Below are positions 52,941-62,264 of a stretch of DNA of 64,000 nt, piece by piece. This stretch comes from Pseudomonas sp. ISL-84. GTDB lineage: Bacteria; Bacillota; Bacilli; Bacillales; Cytobacillaceae. The stretch is from the NCBI GenBank assembly GCA_018613035.1, contig JAGGRA010000068.1, positions 1-64,000 of the forward strand, given 5' to 3'. The position numbers were made by a program, and so were the translations under genes. A model generated the notes under the pieces. The model saw nothing but the letters and a program-made list of their open reading frames with translations, had not been told where the DNA came from and searched no databases. Every line of letters starts with the position of its first letter. Within the stretch, counting starts at the first letter, position 1.

Positions 52941-53067
52941 TATCACATATTGGATGGCCTCCGCCTTTAGACGAGTAGCAGAAGACCTCGTCTATGTTTA
53001 CGTAGTATAGGCGAGGTCTTCTGCTGGCAACGAGGCTAAACAGGAGGCCATCCGCCCTTGTGTGATA
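52941..53067. repeat. 127-bp nested palindrome
   Basis: Pairings from outside inward: TATCACA/TGTGATA, GGATGGCCTCC/GGAGGCCATCC, TTTAG/CTAAA, AGCAGAAGACCTCG/CGAGGTCTTCTGCT and CTAT/ATAG, leaving an apex with GTTTACGTAG. It could fold into a cruciform in double-stranded DNA or a long hairpin in single strands. It could be oriT, a single-strand origin, a MITE or an RNA. There is no T-run. Confidence 0.75.
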
Positions 53068-53684
53068 AAGAGTTTCAGTATTAAAAAACCATAAATCAAA
53101 AAGACATTGAGTATTTTGTTATTTACTCATATAAATCTATAAGATTTACAGTCTATTCAACTTGCTTACACTGTACTACACGTACACATGTTTGGCAATG
53201 ATTGTAAAGGGAAATGATTCCAAATATCTATTATCTGATTATTCAAATAAGTAAAAACACCTATAAAAAGTATAAAAATAACCTGGAACACTAAATAATA
53301 AAGTGACCACACTCTTCCCCTTGAAACGCATTCTAACTTTTCAGGATTAAATTAATTATCTCCTTGTCTTTAAAAAATAAACTTCACTTCAATTTGATAA
53401 CTTCCTATAAGCCTCCTCCAAGCAGCATTGAAATGCATGTAATTTGTATATTTAAAGTCTAATAAAATTTAAGGCTTCCCCTTTAAATACATAGAAAAAC
53501 AATAAACATACTCATAATAAAATTTGCAGATATGCGTGTCCCAAATAAGCATATGCTAGATGAGAACTGCAAATAGTTAATCAGAACTTAAAAAATGCAA
53601 TCAAAAGCCAGTATATAAAACTTCCTGTAAATCCAAAGGGATAGGATACTATAGATATGTAATGGCAGACTGGCTCATTTATTT
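53068..53684. other. Non-coding region between palindrome and primase gene
   Basis: Six hundred AT-rich bases without a credible gene. Includes the 3' end region of the primase transcript; no strong terminator with T-run found. Confidence 0.4.
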
Positions 53685-55238
53685 TCAGCTAGTTATTTTA
53701 GCCGGCGGAGGTGATCCGAATCGGTAAAGGATGTCTATTTCATGGATTAATAATTGGGATTCTAACTCTGGTATCTCAAGAGGTTTTCCAAGTCGGTTAG
53801 AATGCAGAGCTGGCAGCAGTTCTGCAAATGCTAATTGGGCATGCTGAATTTGTTTTCTTCTCATATGCAATAAACTTTTGAATAGCATATTTCTGCTCAT
53901 TATTTTCGTCACAGCCCCACGTCCGCGCCCAATTGTTTTTTTCATGAGCCTTCCGGTACGTTTTAAGACTTCTTTTAGTGAAGAGACAGCCATTCCAAAG
54001 GTTTCAGCAAGCATGTTTAAAGAACCCTCCAGAAACGGTGTTTCAGGGCTTGTGTGAGCATCCAAATAAGCAATGATATCTTCTTCTCTTTCGTCATAAT
54101 GGGACCGTACACGCTCTTCTCGTGGCTTTTTAAATTTATACCACCCTTCCCTTCCCTGAAATTGAGCGGTCCCATCCGTCCAAAGCTCTAGCATCGGTTC
54201 AACATATGAACGCTTTGCGCCCTTATATTTTCCGGAATAAGCACTTTTGAGGATGCGCTCAAACTCACTTTTGGATAAAGGCTGCTTTAAATTACTGTTA
54301 AATTGATCAAGTACATCGTATGCTTCTTCCATTGATTTCCCGCTGGAGTAATTGGCAAGTGCCAGCGTCAAAAGGGCATTATTGCGGCTTGAGCATTGGT
54401 GGCCAGCCTCTATGCCGGTTGCACAGATGAGAGCTCGGTACCAGTCTGAAGACGTTTGATCGAATGGTGAAGCATTATGATCATAGACAACATGGAGGAA
54501 CTTTTTTTGTTCCTGTTCTTCAAATTCCATTGACCAGGACAGTAGCTGTTTTGTTTGAGCTGGTTCATCGTAAAAATCAAGGATATTATCTTTTTTGGGA
54601 ATGCGGTAAAAACCAAATGGAACACAGCCCATATCAATTGGCATGTATGAGGTTAAGGCTTTCCGAATATTTTCAGATAATCGCTCTGCAATTCTTAAAG
54701 ACTTATAATCTTGTTTTTTATGTATGTAAAAAGGAGTGCTTAAGACAAAAAACACCTGAAATCCCCTAGGTGTTTCCAAAAGTAAATTTGGACGCGGCAG
54801 CCCTAATTCCTCGCATCCCAAATAAATGGCATATAGGTCGATATTTTTCGTATCGATGTCAAAACCAATCACATTAATCTGTTTCAGATTTTCACGGGTA
54901 TGCCCTTTAATGACTCGGTTTTTAAAGTCATAGTAGGTTCCTCCCCGGTATGTATTCGGGGTCCAGTGGGTCAGCTGCTGATGCTTGTCCTGCAATGTTT
55001 CATAAGAAGTGACCACATAGCCTCTGCCTTCCAGAAGGTCAGCTTTTGAAGGTGAGACAAAAACCGCACCTTTCTGGTACGGGTTGTGCCTATCATGTTT
55101 CTCGTATTCTGCAACTTTATGGATAGGTGCGCGGGATCCCTTTTTTTTATAAAGATGAAGGCTATTATGGGTCATGAATTGCATAATTTCAACTGGTGAA
55201 ACTATGTATCTTTTATTCTCTTCTGCCTGTAATCCCAT
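53685..55238 (-). CDS. Plasmid replication protein: primase-type with PriCT-1 domain
   Basis: A 517-residue replication protein. The first 250 residues resemble an archaeo-eukaryotic-type primase: INVIGFDIDTKN gives the acidic DxD pair, followed by LLLETPRGFQVFFVLSTPFY and GCVPFGFYRIPKK. A PriCT-1 helical domain follows (WYRALICATGIEAGHQCSSR, RNNALLTLALANYSSG, ILKSAYSGKYKG), then an HTH-like end (LNMLAETFGMAVSSLKEVLK). It probably primes replication at the adjacent origin. The ATG at 55238 follows GGCAGGTG; a GTG three codons earlier is possible. Iterons lie upstream. Confidence 0.8.
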   Translation of the reverse strand: MGLQAEENKRYIVSPVEIMQFMTHNSLHLYKKKGSRAPIHKVAEYEKHDRHNPYQKGAVFVSPSKADLLEGRGYVVTSYETLQDKHQQLTHWTPNTYRGGTYYDFKNRVIKGHTRENLKQINVIGFDIDTKNIDLYAIYLGCEELGLPRPNLLLETPRGFQVFFVLSTPFYIHKKQDYKSLRIAERLSENIRKALTSYMPIDMGCVPFGFYRIPKKDNILDFYDEPAQTKQLLSWSMEFEEQEQKKFLHVVYDHNASPFDQTSSDWYRALICATGIEAGHQCSSRNNALLTLALANYSSGKSMEEAYDVLDQFNSNLKQPLSKSEFERILKSAYSGKYKGAKRSYVEPMLELWTDGTAQFQGREGWYKFKKPREERVRSHYDEREEDIIAYLDAHTSPETPFLEGSLNMLAETFGMAVSSLKEVLKRTGRLMKKTIGRGRGAVTKIMSRNMLFKSLLHMRRKQIQHAQLAFAELLPALHSNRLGKPLEIPELESQLLIHEIDILYRFGSPPPAKITS

Positions 55239-55343
55239 CCCCAACACCTGCCTTGTAAACGATCTAAAATCATTGGAATATTTTGTTGAAACAAGTATAA
55301 CGAAATCGTTTTTTGGAAATATGCGTTCTCTAAGAGAAATGCA

Positions 55344-55393
55344 CCAAAAAAAAACATCCCCTGAGACCTAGAGTCTCAAGGGATGAAAAAAAA
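55344..55393. terminator. Bidirectional terminator in the origin region
   Basis: CATCCCcTGAGAC / GTCTCAaGGGATG stem flanked by an A-run and a further A-run (T-run on the minus strand), about 110 bp upstream of the primase start. Confidence 0.75.
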
Positions 55394-56106
55394 GTTAAAA
55401 ATTTTTTATTATGCAAGTTTCGCTCGCTATTTGCACCAAATTATCCGGAAATGTACCACTAGTAAATGGTGCATGTTTGGATAACAAGTTAAAGAATGCT
55501 GTATTATCAACGTTTTTAATGAAAATTGGCTCCAGATATACCACACAGATTTCGCTCACTTTTAAGGTTGTTGGTGCATTTTTGGCATACAGGTTTCGCT
55601 CTGTTTCCAAGATTTGTTCCAGATTATTTGATGTTTTAGCTCAAAATTTTGCAGGTAGTCCGTAAAATTGCTGATTTGAAAGGGTTTTTTTAGTACACAG
55701 GTTCCGCTTAACCTTGGTACACAAAGAAGATTTTTGGTGCATTTTCATTCTTTTTTCTATACAGGTTCCGCTCGTTCAAGAAAATTGGTGCAGATTTGGT
55801 GCAGACTGTACACACTTAATATTCCAACATTTGTCGTTTGTGGAAATTAATTTCTGTAATGTTAATCATCCTCTATCAGCTTTATATCTTAGTTTTTTTC
55901 TATTCCATCAAAGCGCCCGATTGCTGAAGCCAATGATTCCTTACTAGTCAGTACCCTTCGAGCCCTCGTTCAGTTAGCGTAGTTACACTACAAATTATCC
56001 TAACACCTTACATTATTGCGTTTGAAGCCAAGCAGCCCTTTATAAGACACAAGCTCCCATGAGTACAACAACCGGATCTTCATTTGTAAATATTAGGGTA
56101 TTGATT

Positions 56107-56256
56107 TTAATCTTCACCATCTTCATCGCTGTCTCCGATATCAAAACAATCGTTGGTTGTACCATCACCATTATCAATATCCTTAAAACAATCATTTTTG
56201 ATATCTAATAAGCTTTTTTTCTGACTCTCATTTTCATCCAAATGATGAGCATTCAT
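56107..56256 (-). CDS. Acidic 49-residue peptide in the origin region
   Basis: An open frame MNAHHLDENESQKKSLLDIK ... DGEDGED-like acidic tail. It contains NDCFKDID and NDCFDIGD, two similar short units. The ribosome site is weak (AAAGAG before TTTTATG). It is flanked by non-coding DNA and iterons. Composition is strongly protein-like (acidic, two Cys). Function unknown; it may be a spurious frame. Confidence 0.4.
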   Translation of the reverse strand: MNAHHLDENESQKKSLLDIKNDCFKDIDNGDGTTNDCFDIGDSDEDGED

Positions 56257-56595
56257 AAAACTCTTTAGTGTAAATACCCTAGCCTGTTGTTTGTGTCTCG
56301 AAATAAGGTAAAGACAATAAGTATTACACCAATATAAGAGTCAAAATTAAAACCTTATTCAATATATGAACCCCCTTACTTATCCTTTTTTAATGAATAT
56401 AAAATTCTTATGTTTAAAATACGTATTTTAAAAAGGGATAATAAAAAACGATATTGATGCTATAATACCAGGTCTGATGTTTTGAGGTGAGAAATTTCAA
56501 TCATCAGTGAAGCCTCTATAGAAAACTCTCCCCAAATTAACAACATAAGCTACAAGTTAGCTTAATAAGGCCACCTCATTACTAGTTAAAATGTT

Positions 56596-56775
56596 TTAAT
56601 CTTGGTTTAACAATTCCCCCATTACTATTTTTAACGAAGCACGCCATGGCATAGGGTATTGAGCTACCGGAACTAGAGACATTGTTTCATTTATAAAATG
56701 AAGAGCTACATCATCACCAGCATAACTGTTTTTTATTTCTAAAAGCTTACTACCTGGTGGTGCATTTTTAAGAAA
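56596..56775 (-). pseudogene. Unrecognised gene fragment in the origin region
   Basis: A startless frame reads FLKNAPPGSKLLEIKNSYAG to QYPMPWRASLKIVMGELLNQ and ends at TAA. It looks like a real protein C-terminus, but I do not know the family. Its 5' end is cut at the iteron near 56780. Confidence 0.35.
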
Positions 56776-56916
56776 CTATAGCGGAACCTGTGTAGTATTT
56801 GGTGCATTTCCTTCCCAATAATCAATAAGTTATTGGTATAATACTATCAAGTGGTGCATTTTCCTATTTCTTTGCTACACTCTTTTAATATTTATGATCA
56901 GAAAGGATGCTCTGCA

Positions 56917-58752
56917 ATGAAATACAATGATTTACCAGACCATCTGATTCTTAACTATGAATTTTTGAAAATCTCAATCTTTGAAGAAGTAAAATCCTTA
57001 TTCCAAGATCGTTCTTACATCTTAGATGAGTGGGAAAAAATCGCTTATGTGCTGACGGAAGAAGAACTGAAAAGACAGGCACCTGACGAATCCATGAAAC
57101 CTAGTTTCCGTGCGTTATTTTTCCTCTTCACACAAACACTTTACTCTGAAAAGCAGATAACCAAGCATATGATAAGGGATGCAGTAAACAGATACAAAGA
57201 CACCATAAAAATATTATTAGCTGGCCATTTGCTGAATGAGTTTCCTCATTACGAAATAAAACGGAGTATAAATGAGGAAAAGATTGACGAGGCTTTGGAG
57301 CGTGATTACATCTATGGCAGTATGGATATCGACTACCACCTTATGAGAGACATCGTTACAAAGAAAAAGGACTTTAAAGAAGTGGAACCTGGTTACTTGG
57401 CCAGTGAAATCATCGATAACCGGGGAAAAGTCAGAGGTTTGGCGGAATTGAGGCCTTATGAATCGCAATTGACTGAGCTAGCCTCTGACCAGCAGGCCAT
57501 GTGGCTGGAGTTAATTGAATCCACATTAAACTCCTTGGATGAAATGACTGCCGACCTATTTGATTTAATTACATACCTTTGGATGGTTACACCCAAAAGC
57601 AGTGATGGTTTTATTGAATTTCACAGCAATGATGCCCTGCGTCTTAGGAATTTAAAAAAACGGTCTGCGAATGGACGAGAACTAGATTTCCGTGAAGAAG
57701 ACCGGTTTAATATCATGAAGCGCGTGGCTGCTCTCTCAAGCATTTGGATTTCTTTGGGCGAACATAAAGTTAAAGTCATAAATACGCAAGAAATGCACGA
57801 TAACGAACTTTATAAGTTCAAAGACTTTCAAAAAATGTTTGAAATTGGGAAAGTCAGGGTGGCATACGATAAGAAAACAGGTGAAGCCAAAGGAATATAT
57901 GCCGTTCAGGTTAAGCCCACTAATATTCTTACCCCTTATCTGGTTGGTCCCAATCGATCCATTGGCATGTTGGACCTTAAGGTATTCCAGTACAGCCATT
58001 ACACCCAGAGGGAGCAAAAACGATTAACGAGGTATTTAAATCTCCAGTGGAAAATCAGAACCATTAAACGCACACTCCAGCAGCCGTTTAAGGTTTCGAC
58101 TCTGCTTAAGGTCATAGATATCTCAGCTCGATATAATGGCGTACAGGTAAGGGATAAATTTGAAAACATATTAGATGAACTTCAAAAGGATGATGTAATC
58201 AGAAGCTGGGCGTATACCGAAGAAATAAACGAGGACAAGGTTGGAAAAAAGGGATGGTTTAAAGACTATTGGTCAAAGCTCAGTGTAATTATATTGCCAA
58301 CCGAAATGGTGGTAGAGGAAAATAAAAAGAACTTTTTAATACAGACGAATCATCAGATTGACAAGAGGATAATTGATCAGATGAATCAAATAACACAGGA
58401 AAATGCATCTGCTGGATTTGAACAGTCTCTCTTACCTAGAACCTTTGAACCGTCACAAAAAGAAGTTGCTGCCTCAATGGAAGCTGCAAATACTATGAAG
58501 GATACAAATATAAAGGCAAACTTTGAGCAGCAATCTTTCCATTATGAAGAAGAACAGAAAGTCACTTTATCTCCAGAAGCAATGAAAGAAATGATTGATT
58601 CACTAAATATGAGCATTCGTCAGGCTGCTGCTGAAATCGGGATTGCTCATACTACTCTCTCTCGGTATATTCGGAAAGAGAATAAACGGCAAAATAAAAA
58701 TAATGACGAAAAAATGCTTAATTGGCTTAAAGAAAGTAAAAAAGTCCTCTAA
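56917..58752 (+). CDS. Putative plasmid replication initiator with C-terminal HTH
   Basis: A 611-residue protein. The ATG at 56917 (MKYNDLPDHLILNYEFLKIS) follows AAAGGATGCTCTGCA; the upstream ATG at 56851 starts inside the last iteron and has no ribosome site. Much of the protein is helical and charged with winged-helix-like stretches (FNIMKRVAALSSIWISLGEH; STLLKVIDISARYNGV). It ends with an HTH (NMSIRQAAAEIGIAHTTLSR, about 582-601). Position beside iterons and opposite the primase suggests it binds the origin. I do not recognise a named family; a plasmid regulator is the alternative. Confidence 0.65.
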   Translation: MKYNDLPDHLILNYEFLKISIFEEVKSLFQDRSYILDEWEKIAYVLTEEELKRQAPDESMKPSFRALFFLFTQTLYSEKQITKHMIRDAVNRYKDTIKILLAGHLLNEFPHYEIKRSINEEKIDEALERDYIYGSMDIDYHLMRDIVTKKKDFKEVEPGYLASEIIDNRGKVRGLAELRPYESQLTELASDQQAMWLELIESTLNSLDEMTADLFDLITYLWMVTPKSSDGFIEFHSNDALRLRNLKKRSANGRELDFREEDRFNIMKRVAALSSIWISLGEHKVKVINTQEMHDNELYKFKDFQKMFEIGKVRVAYDKKTGEAKGIYAVQVKPTNILTPYLVGPNRSIGMLDLKVFQYSHYTQREQKRLTRYLNLQWKIRTIKRTLQQPFKVSTLLKVIDISARYNGVQVRDKFENILDELQKDDVIRSWAYTEEINEDKVGKKGWFKDYWSKLSVIILPTEMVVEENKKNFLIQTNHQIDKRIIDQMNQITQENASAGFEQSLLPRTFEPSQKEVAASMEAANTMKDTNIKANFEQQSFHYEEEQKVTLSPEAMKEMIDSLNMSIRQAAAEIGIAHTTLSRYIRKENKRQNKNNDEKMLNWLKESKKVL

Positions 58753-58780
58753 CAAACCGAACGGTTTAGAGGACTTTTTT
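58740..58780. terminator. Terminator after the putative initiator gene
   Basis: AAGTCCTCTAA / TTAGAGGACTT, preceded by A-run and followed by T6; the stop codon lies within the stem. Confidence 0.9.
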
Positions 58781-59175
58781 AGAACTATCATACATGTATA
58801 TGTTAATAATGTTATTAACTTGTGCATTTTCATTAATATATATTCATTAATTTTCAAGCAATTAGCAACCTAGCACTCCAATTAAAAATAATTTACCTGT
58901 TCAGTTTTAAGTAAAGTTTGGTTAAAGAGATCTACAGCAGTCATTTAAACAAAAAACAGTCAAATTTGCTTTGTATTTGGCATTTAAAAAATGTAGTTGT
59001 GACTGTATCGTCCTTATTTTGTTATAACGTTTATTGTTTTAAAGCATCCTTTAGTTGAAAAACCACCTTCTCCTTTAGTGCATATTTTCTTCGAAATGTG
59101 CATTAAAGCATTACTTAAATAAATTGTATATTATTTTAAATGAGATTCATCCTAAGAAAAAAAGGATGTTGAACC
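58781..59175. other. Intergenic region
   Basis: AT-rich; should contain the promoter of the secreted-protein gene. Nothing else seen. Confidence 0.4.
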
Positions 59176-59625
59176 ATGAAAAAATTGAAAACATCAATAC
59201 TAATTATTGTTTTATCCCTAACTTTGGTACCCGTGAACTCCTTTGCTGTATCACCAGAGAAGTTGCCTGTAAAAATGTCATCTAAACAATGGAGTTTGCA
59301 GATAGGAAGACCAGATAATATGAATCCTGAACTTAACAGATCAAAAAATCCTAATATTTTTAATTTTTTCAGTATGGACTTAAAGAATATCGGAGATAAA
59401 AACATCAAATTAGTTAGGATAGAAGCCTATCGGGATGACCCGGATGTAGAATCAGATATAGAGCTATTCACAATTGAGAACATTGAATCCATAACTCCCT
59501 CTTTTCATCACCATAACTTCCCCTTATTAAATGGAGCCAAGTTGAAAGTAATAGTTACTTGGACCATAGACAACAAAGGGCAAAATGAACGGAAATTTCA
59601 AGATCGTTTTATCTTTGATAATTGA
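59176..59625 (+). CDS. Secreted protein of unknown function
   Basis: A 149-residue protein with a clear signal peptide (MKKLKTSILIIVLSLTLVPV, cleavage near SFAVSP). The mature part reads like a small beta-sandwich (SMDLKNIGDKNIKLVRIEAY, KLKVIVTWTIDNKGQNERKF). It stands alone and is followed by a terminator. Not recognised; possibly an FxLYD/BsuPI-like extracellular domain. Confidence 0.7.
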   Translation: MKKLKTSILIIVLSLTLVPVNSFAVSPEKLPVKMSSKQWSLQIGRPDNMNPELNRSKNPNIFNFFSMDLKNIGDKNIKLVRIEAYRDDPDVESDIELFTIENIESITPSFHHHNFPLLNGAKLKVIVTWTIDNKGQNERKFQDRFIFDN

Positions 59626-59634
59626 TTTTATCTT

Positions 59635-59659
59635 AGAGAGGAAGAAATCTCTCTTTTTT
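59635..59659 (+). terminator. Terminator after secreted-protein gene
   Basis: AGAGAG / CTCTCT stem with T6, 10 bp past the stop. Confidence 0.75.
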
Positions 59660-60153
59660 ATGTCGCTATTTGTGTCTAATGTGACATAACAGCATAGATT
59701 CTTATTAAAGAAACCTGCCCCCTTCGTTCAATAAAAAATGAAAAGCCTTCTCATTCGAGAGGGGAAAATTTTTTACAATTAAAAAACCAACCATCGGGAA
59801 ACTGGTTGGTTTCTAATAAGGAGAAGCAACATGAAAGCTATACCACATAACTATCATTCACCCATGTGTGTCTGGCGGTATCACTACCCAAATTCTACCT
59901 TATTTTTCTTAGCTGGTCTGTGTATTTTCTGTGAACTTTAAAAAGGTAAATCATCCTTTATAGCTATAGCAGGTTGTATCTCTTTAACGTCCTCAGTAAT
60001 GTCATTTTTCTCATTCCAGGTTACTTTTTCAATCTCCAGGTAAAAACCTGTAAGTCACCAAGAGATTAACTCTGCCTCAGCTTATCCAAAAAAACGAAAT
60101 ATCTATTATTATACTCTATATGATTTTCTAGCCATAACACAGCATTTTCAAGA
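59660..60153. other. Intergenic region with second hairpin
   Basis: Stem AAACCAACCA / TGGTTGGTTT at 59781-59813, flanked by A- and T-runs. The rest, to 60153, has no credible gene; the 3' end of the two-gene unknown operon abuts it. Confidence 0.5.
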
Positions 60154-60783
60154 TTAAATTTTCTTTAAATGAGCCAAAATTGATTTCTGCACTTTCAGAG
60201 AATTCCCATCACTCTTTACATTTTGAATAAAATCTAAATAAACAATTGTAATCATTTCTTCTACCGAAATCTCAATATCCTTTGTATAAGGTAAAACATC
60301 ATGAATTAAAACTTCCCCACGCAAGACTTCTGATTCACGCATTCTAAGCTCAATATAAGCTGTTTTTTCTTCTGGGACCTTAACATCCCCCTCTTCCTCT
60401 TCGATTGTTTCAAATTGAAATATATGTTGTGTAAGTGGCTTCATAATCCGTCTTGCTTTGGTCTTCTTCTGAAAATATCTTTTCTTGCCGGCAAATAGGT
60501 AATTGGCAATTTGCTCGTTTTTTGCTCCCTTTTTTACTTGAGTAAGGAAATCGTCATATAGCATATAGAGAAGTACAGCAATATCAAAATGATAAGGCAC
60601 TTCGTCTTCATAATTATCGCGAAGATCTTGGATAAACACCTTTCCCCTTATGTAATCATAATAAGGCATGGTTATGGTTATATATTTCCGCCCATACAGT
60701 AATGTACCAAGTAATCCATTAGAATCCATAGCGCCTGATAAGCGCTTTTGAAGGATGTTTAAACTGCTATAAGATTTTTTCAA
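60154..60783 (-). CDS. Hypothetical protein, second gene of a two-gene operon
   Basis: A 209-residue soluble protein with two similar halves: LLYGRKYITITMPYYDYIRG then DIAVLLYMLYDDFLTQVKKG, and KTAYIELRMRESEVLRGEVL then EISVEEMITIVYLDFIQNVK. The repeated pattern (strand, GxVxIxDL, then an IxxLxYxDFxxxVK helix) suggests an internal duplication. No family is recognised. It overlaps the upstream gene by 17 bases, so the two are translated together. Confidence 0.65.
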   Translation of the reverse strand: MKKSYSSLNILQKRLSGAMDSNGLLGTLLYGRKYITITMPYYDYIRGKVFIQDLRDNYEDEVPYHFDIAVLLYMLYDDFLTQVKKGAKNEQIANYLFAGKKRYFQKKTKARRIMKPLTQHIFQFETIEEEEGDVKVPEEKTAYIELRMRESEVLRGEVLIHDVLPYTKDIEISVEEMITIVYLDFIQNVKSDGNSLKVQKSILAHLKKI

Positions 60784-61237
60784 GTGACCCCTCTCCTTCC
60801 ATCCATGTCAAAACAGAATGTATCATGTGGTAAACGACTTTTCGTTCTGAGAGGTTCTTTCTTATAGCCAACCCATGAGGGCCGCCAACCTCTGTATATT
60901 CGGTTTCCAATATATTGGTGTGCATATACACCTTAGTATCGGAGTATTCATGTGTCCAATTGATTATTTCTTCATGCTGCAGAGCAAAGCGAAGCAGTAT
61001 GGTGTTAAATTTTGTTTGACTTATGGATTCCCTCCCCCGCTGTCTTTCAATCCTTGCTGCTTGTTTGCAAAAGCTCTTTAGTTTCATCTGGATTAAGGGT
61101 GAAACGGGGAACTTAATATTATGTGTCTTATCTTTTCGAACAGATCTTTGCTTATGTGATTTCTGAGGCCTTTTCGCTATCGGCTTCTTAGAATTTGTTA
61201 TTGCTGGTTTGTCAAATAACGGATTGATGTAATCCAT
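60767..61237 (-). CDS. Hypothetical protein, first gene of a two-gene operon
   Basis: A 156-residue protein (ATG 61237, adjacent to GGGGGAGAGG). The N-terminus is basic (KKPIAKRPQKSHKQRSVRKD), then a helical region (LIQMKLKSFCKQAARIERQR, SQTKFNTILLRFALQHEEII). The basic tail suggests nucleic-acid binding. Closely coupled to the next gene. No family is recognised; a plasmid-maintenance role is possible. Confidence 0.65.
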   Translation of the reverse strand: MDYINPLFDKPAITNSKKPIAKRPQKSHKQRSVRKDKTHNIKFPVSPLIQMKLKSFCKQAARIERQRGRESISQTKFNTILLRFALQHEEIINWTHEYSDTKVYMHTNILETEYTEVGGPHGLAIRKNLSERKVVYHMIHSVLTWMEGEGSLEKIL

Positions 61238-61411
61238 CCTCTCCCCCACTTTCACCAAATTTAGTATTTACCATAAGGTCATTTTTCCACTTTTCCGCTT
61301 TTTTATAGATATATAGCAAGGGAGGACGAGGTTTAGAACCTATATTTTGTATATTTTTAGATTAACCCGTCAATACTGCGACTAGAGAGACTTTAGGAGA
61401 GGGTGTAGATC

Positions 61412-61519
61412 ATGTTAAATAAAAAACGCAATGATAAGGGAATGCTTAAGAAGATTCAGAAGGCTTCGAAAAAGGCCGAGAAAGCCGGTGTAAAATTAGT
61501 AAGTGTAAAAATTAAGTAA
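61412..61519 (+). CDS. Lysine-rich 35-residue peptide
   Basis: Open frame MLNKKRNDKGMLKKIQKASK then KAEKAGVKLVSVKIK, about one third lysine. AGGAGA lies about 11 bases before the ATG. It might be a small nucleic-acid-binding or membrane-active peptide, but short basic frames can occur by chance. Confidence 0.45.
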   Translation: MLNKKRNDKGMLKKIQKASKKAEKAGVKLVSVKIK

Positions 61520-61642
61520 TGAAACGGGCTCTTAAGGGGTTAAGGCTAACCATTTAAAACCAAGATGTGGAAACGTCTATTGAATTAAATATATATTCAC
61601 TGTTTAACAGGTTTACAGAGCGAGAATTAGTGATAAACTAAA

Positions 61643-61657
61643 GTAAACAATGTTTAC
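61643..61657. promoter_or_regulatory. GTAAAC operator at the 61672 gene
   Basis: GTAAACA-A-TGTTTAC is a perfect 7-1-7 palindrome directly before the ribosome site of the gene at 61672. Its half-site is the one at the transfer-operon promoter. Confidence 0.6.
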
Positions 61658-61671
61658 ATGAGGGGATTTAA

Positions 61672-62166
61672 ATGAAAAAAGCTACGAGCCAAATTGTTAT
61701 GCTGTTTCCCCATTTGAAAAATCCCATATTGGAACAAGACCAGGATAGTGCAGCTTCTGCAGATCAATTTAATGACATTGAAAGTACCTTTTTACAATTA
61801 GCTCGTTTTTTTGAGAATCCGACTAGAGAGAGTTTTGATTTAATGCTTCTTTATCGGCATTTAAAAGATGGCTGGCTTGAATTAGCTCTCGAATATACAG
61901 CCCAGTTCTTTAAAGAAGATACATTCCTGATTCAGCATCCTACTCTTGCTATTGTGAAAGAAAGTGACAATTATCTGAGCCAAAGCCAGTTTGCGGCGTT
62001 TTTAACTGAAAGAGGATTGAAATACGATCGGGCCAAAGTGAAGAACTACTATGATCGCGGAAAAATTCCCGTTCCCGATTTAATCGTTGCCGGTGTAAAA
62101 TACTGGAGTACATCTTCAGCCGAATCATATTGCGAGCAGGAGTTACGCCGGATGAAAATGACATAA
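61672..62166 (+). CDS. Putative DNA-binding plasmid protein
   Basis: A 164-residue protein with a helical N-terminal part (FNDIESTFLQLARFFENPTR) and a MerR/excisionase-like C-terminal segment (YLSQSQFAAFLTERGLKYDR then VKNYYDRGKIPVPDLIVAG). GAGGGGAT precedes the ATG. The palindrome at its own start and at the transfer operon make it a candidate regulator of both, but this is inference. A terminator follows at 62174. Confidence 0.65.
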   Translation: MKKATSQIVMLFPHLKNPILEQDQDSAASADQFNDIESTFLQLARFFENPTRESFDLMLLYRHLKDGWLELALEYTAQFFKEDTFLIQHPTLAIVKESDNYLSQSQFAAFLTERGLKYDRAKVKNYYDRGKIPVPDLIVAGVKYWSTSSAESYCEQELRRMKMT

Positions 62167-62173
62167 CAAAGAA

Positions 62174-62193
62174 CATCTGCCAGAGTGCAGATG
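62174..62193 (+). terminator. Hairpin after the 61672 gene
   Basis: CATCTGC-CAGAGT-GCAGATG, 8 bp past the stop; short T content follows. Confidence 0.6.
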
Positions 62194-62264
62194 CTTGTAT
62201 AAGGGGGGATACAAACTAGTATTGCCAGTTTACTGTTTTCAAATTCATTGATTTTCAAAGATAG

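Larger units (their letters stand above)
55320..56860. other. Iteron-type replication origin region
   Basis: Two families of short repeats. Type A, (A/T)ACAGGTT(T/C)CGCTC: near 55414, 55543, 55587, 55695 and 55759 on plus, and 56780 on minus, some imperfect. Type B, TTGGTGCATTTT: near 55340 and 55432 (minus), 55465, 55571, 55734, 55785, 55796, 56757, 56800 and 56851. They lie between the divergent primase and initiator genes, as expected for oriV. Whether replication starts here needs testing. Confidence 0.75.

Noticed and set aside
52941..53067. Rho-independent terminator
   Set aside because: The palindrome is very long and neither end is followed by a T-run.
55395..55947. Frames across the iterons on both strands
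   Set aside because: Short, iteron-derived and without ribosome sites.
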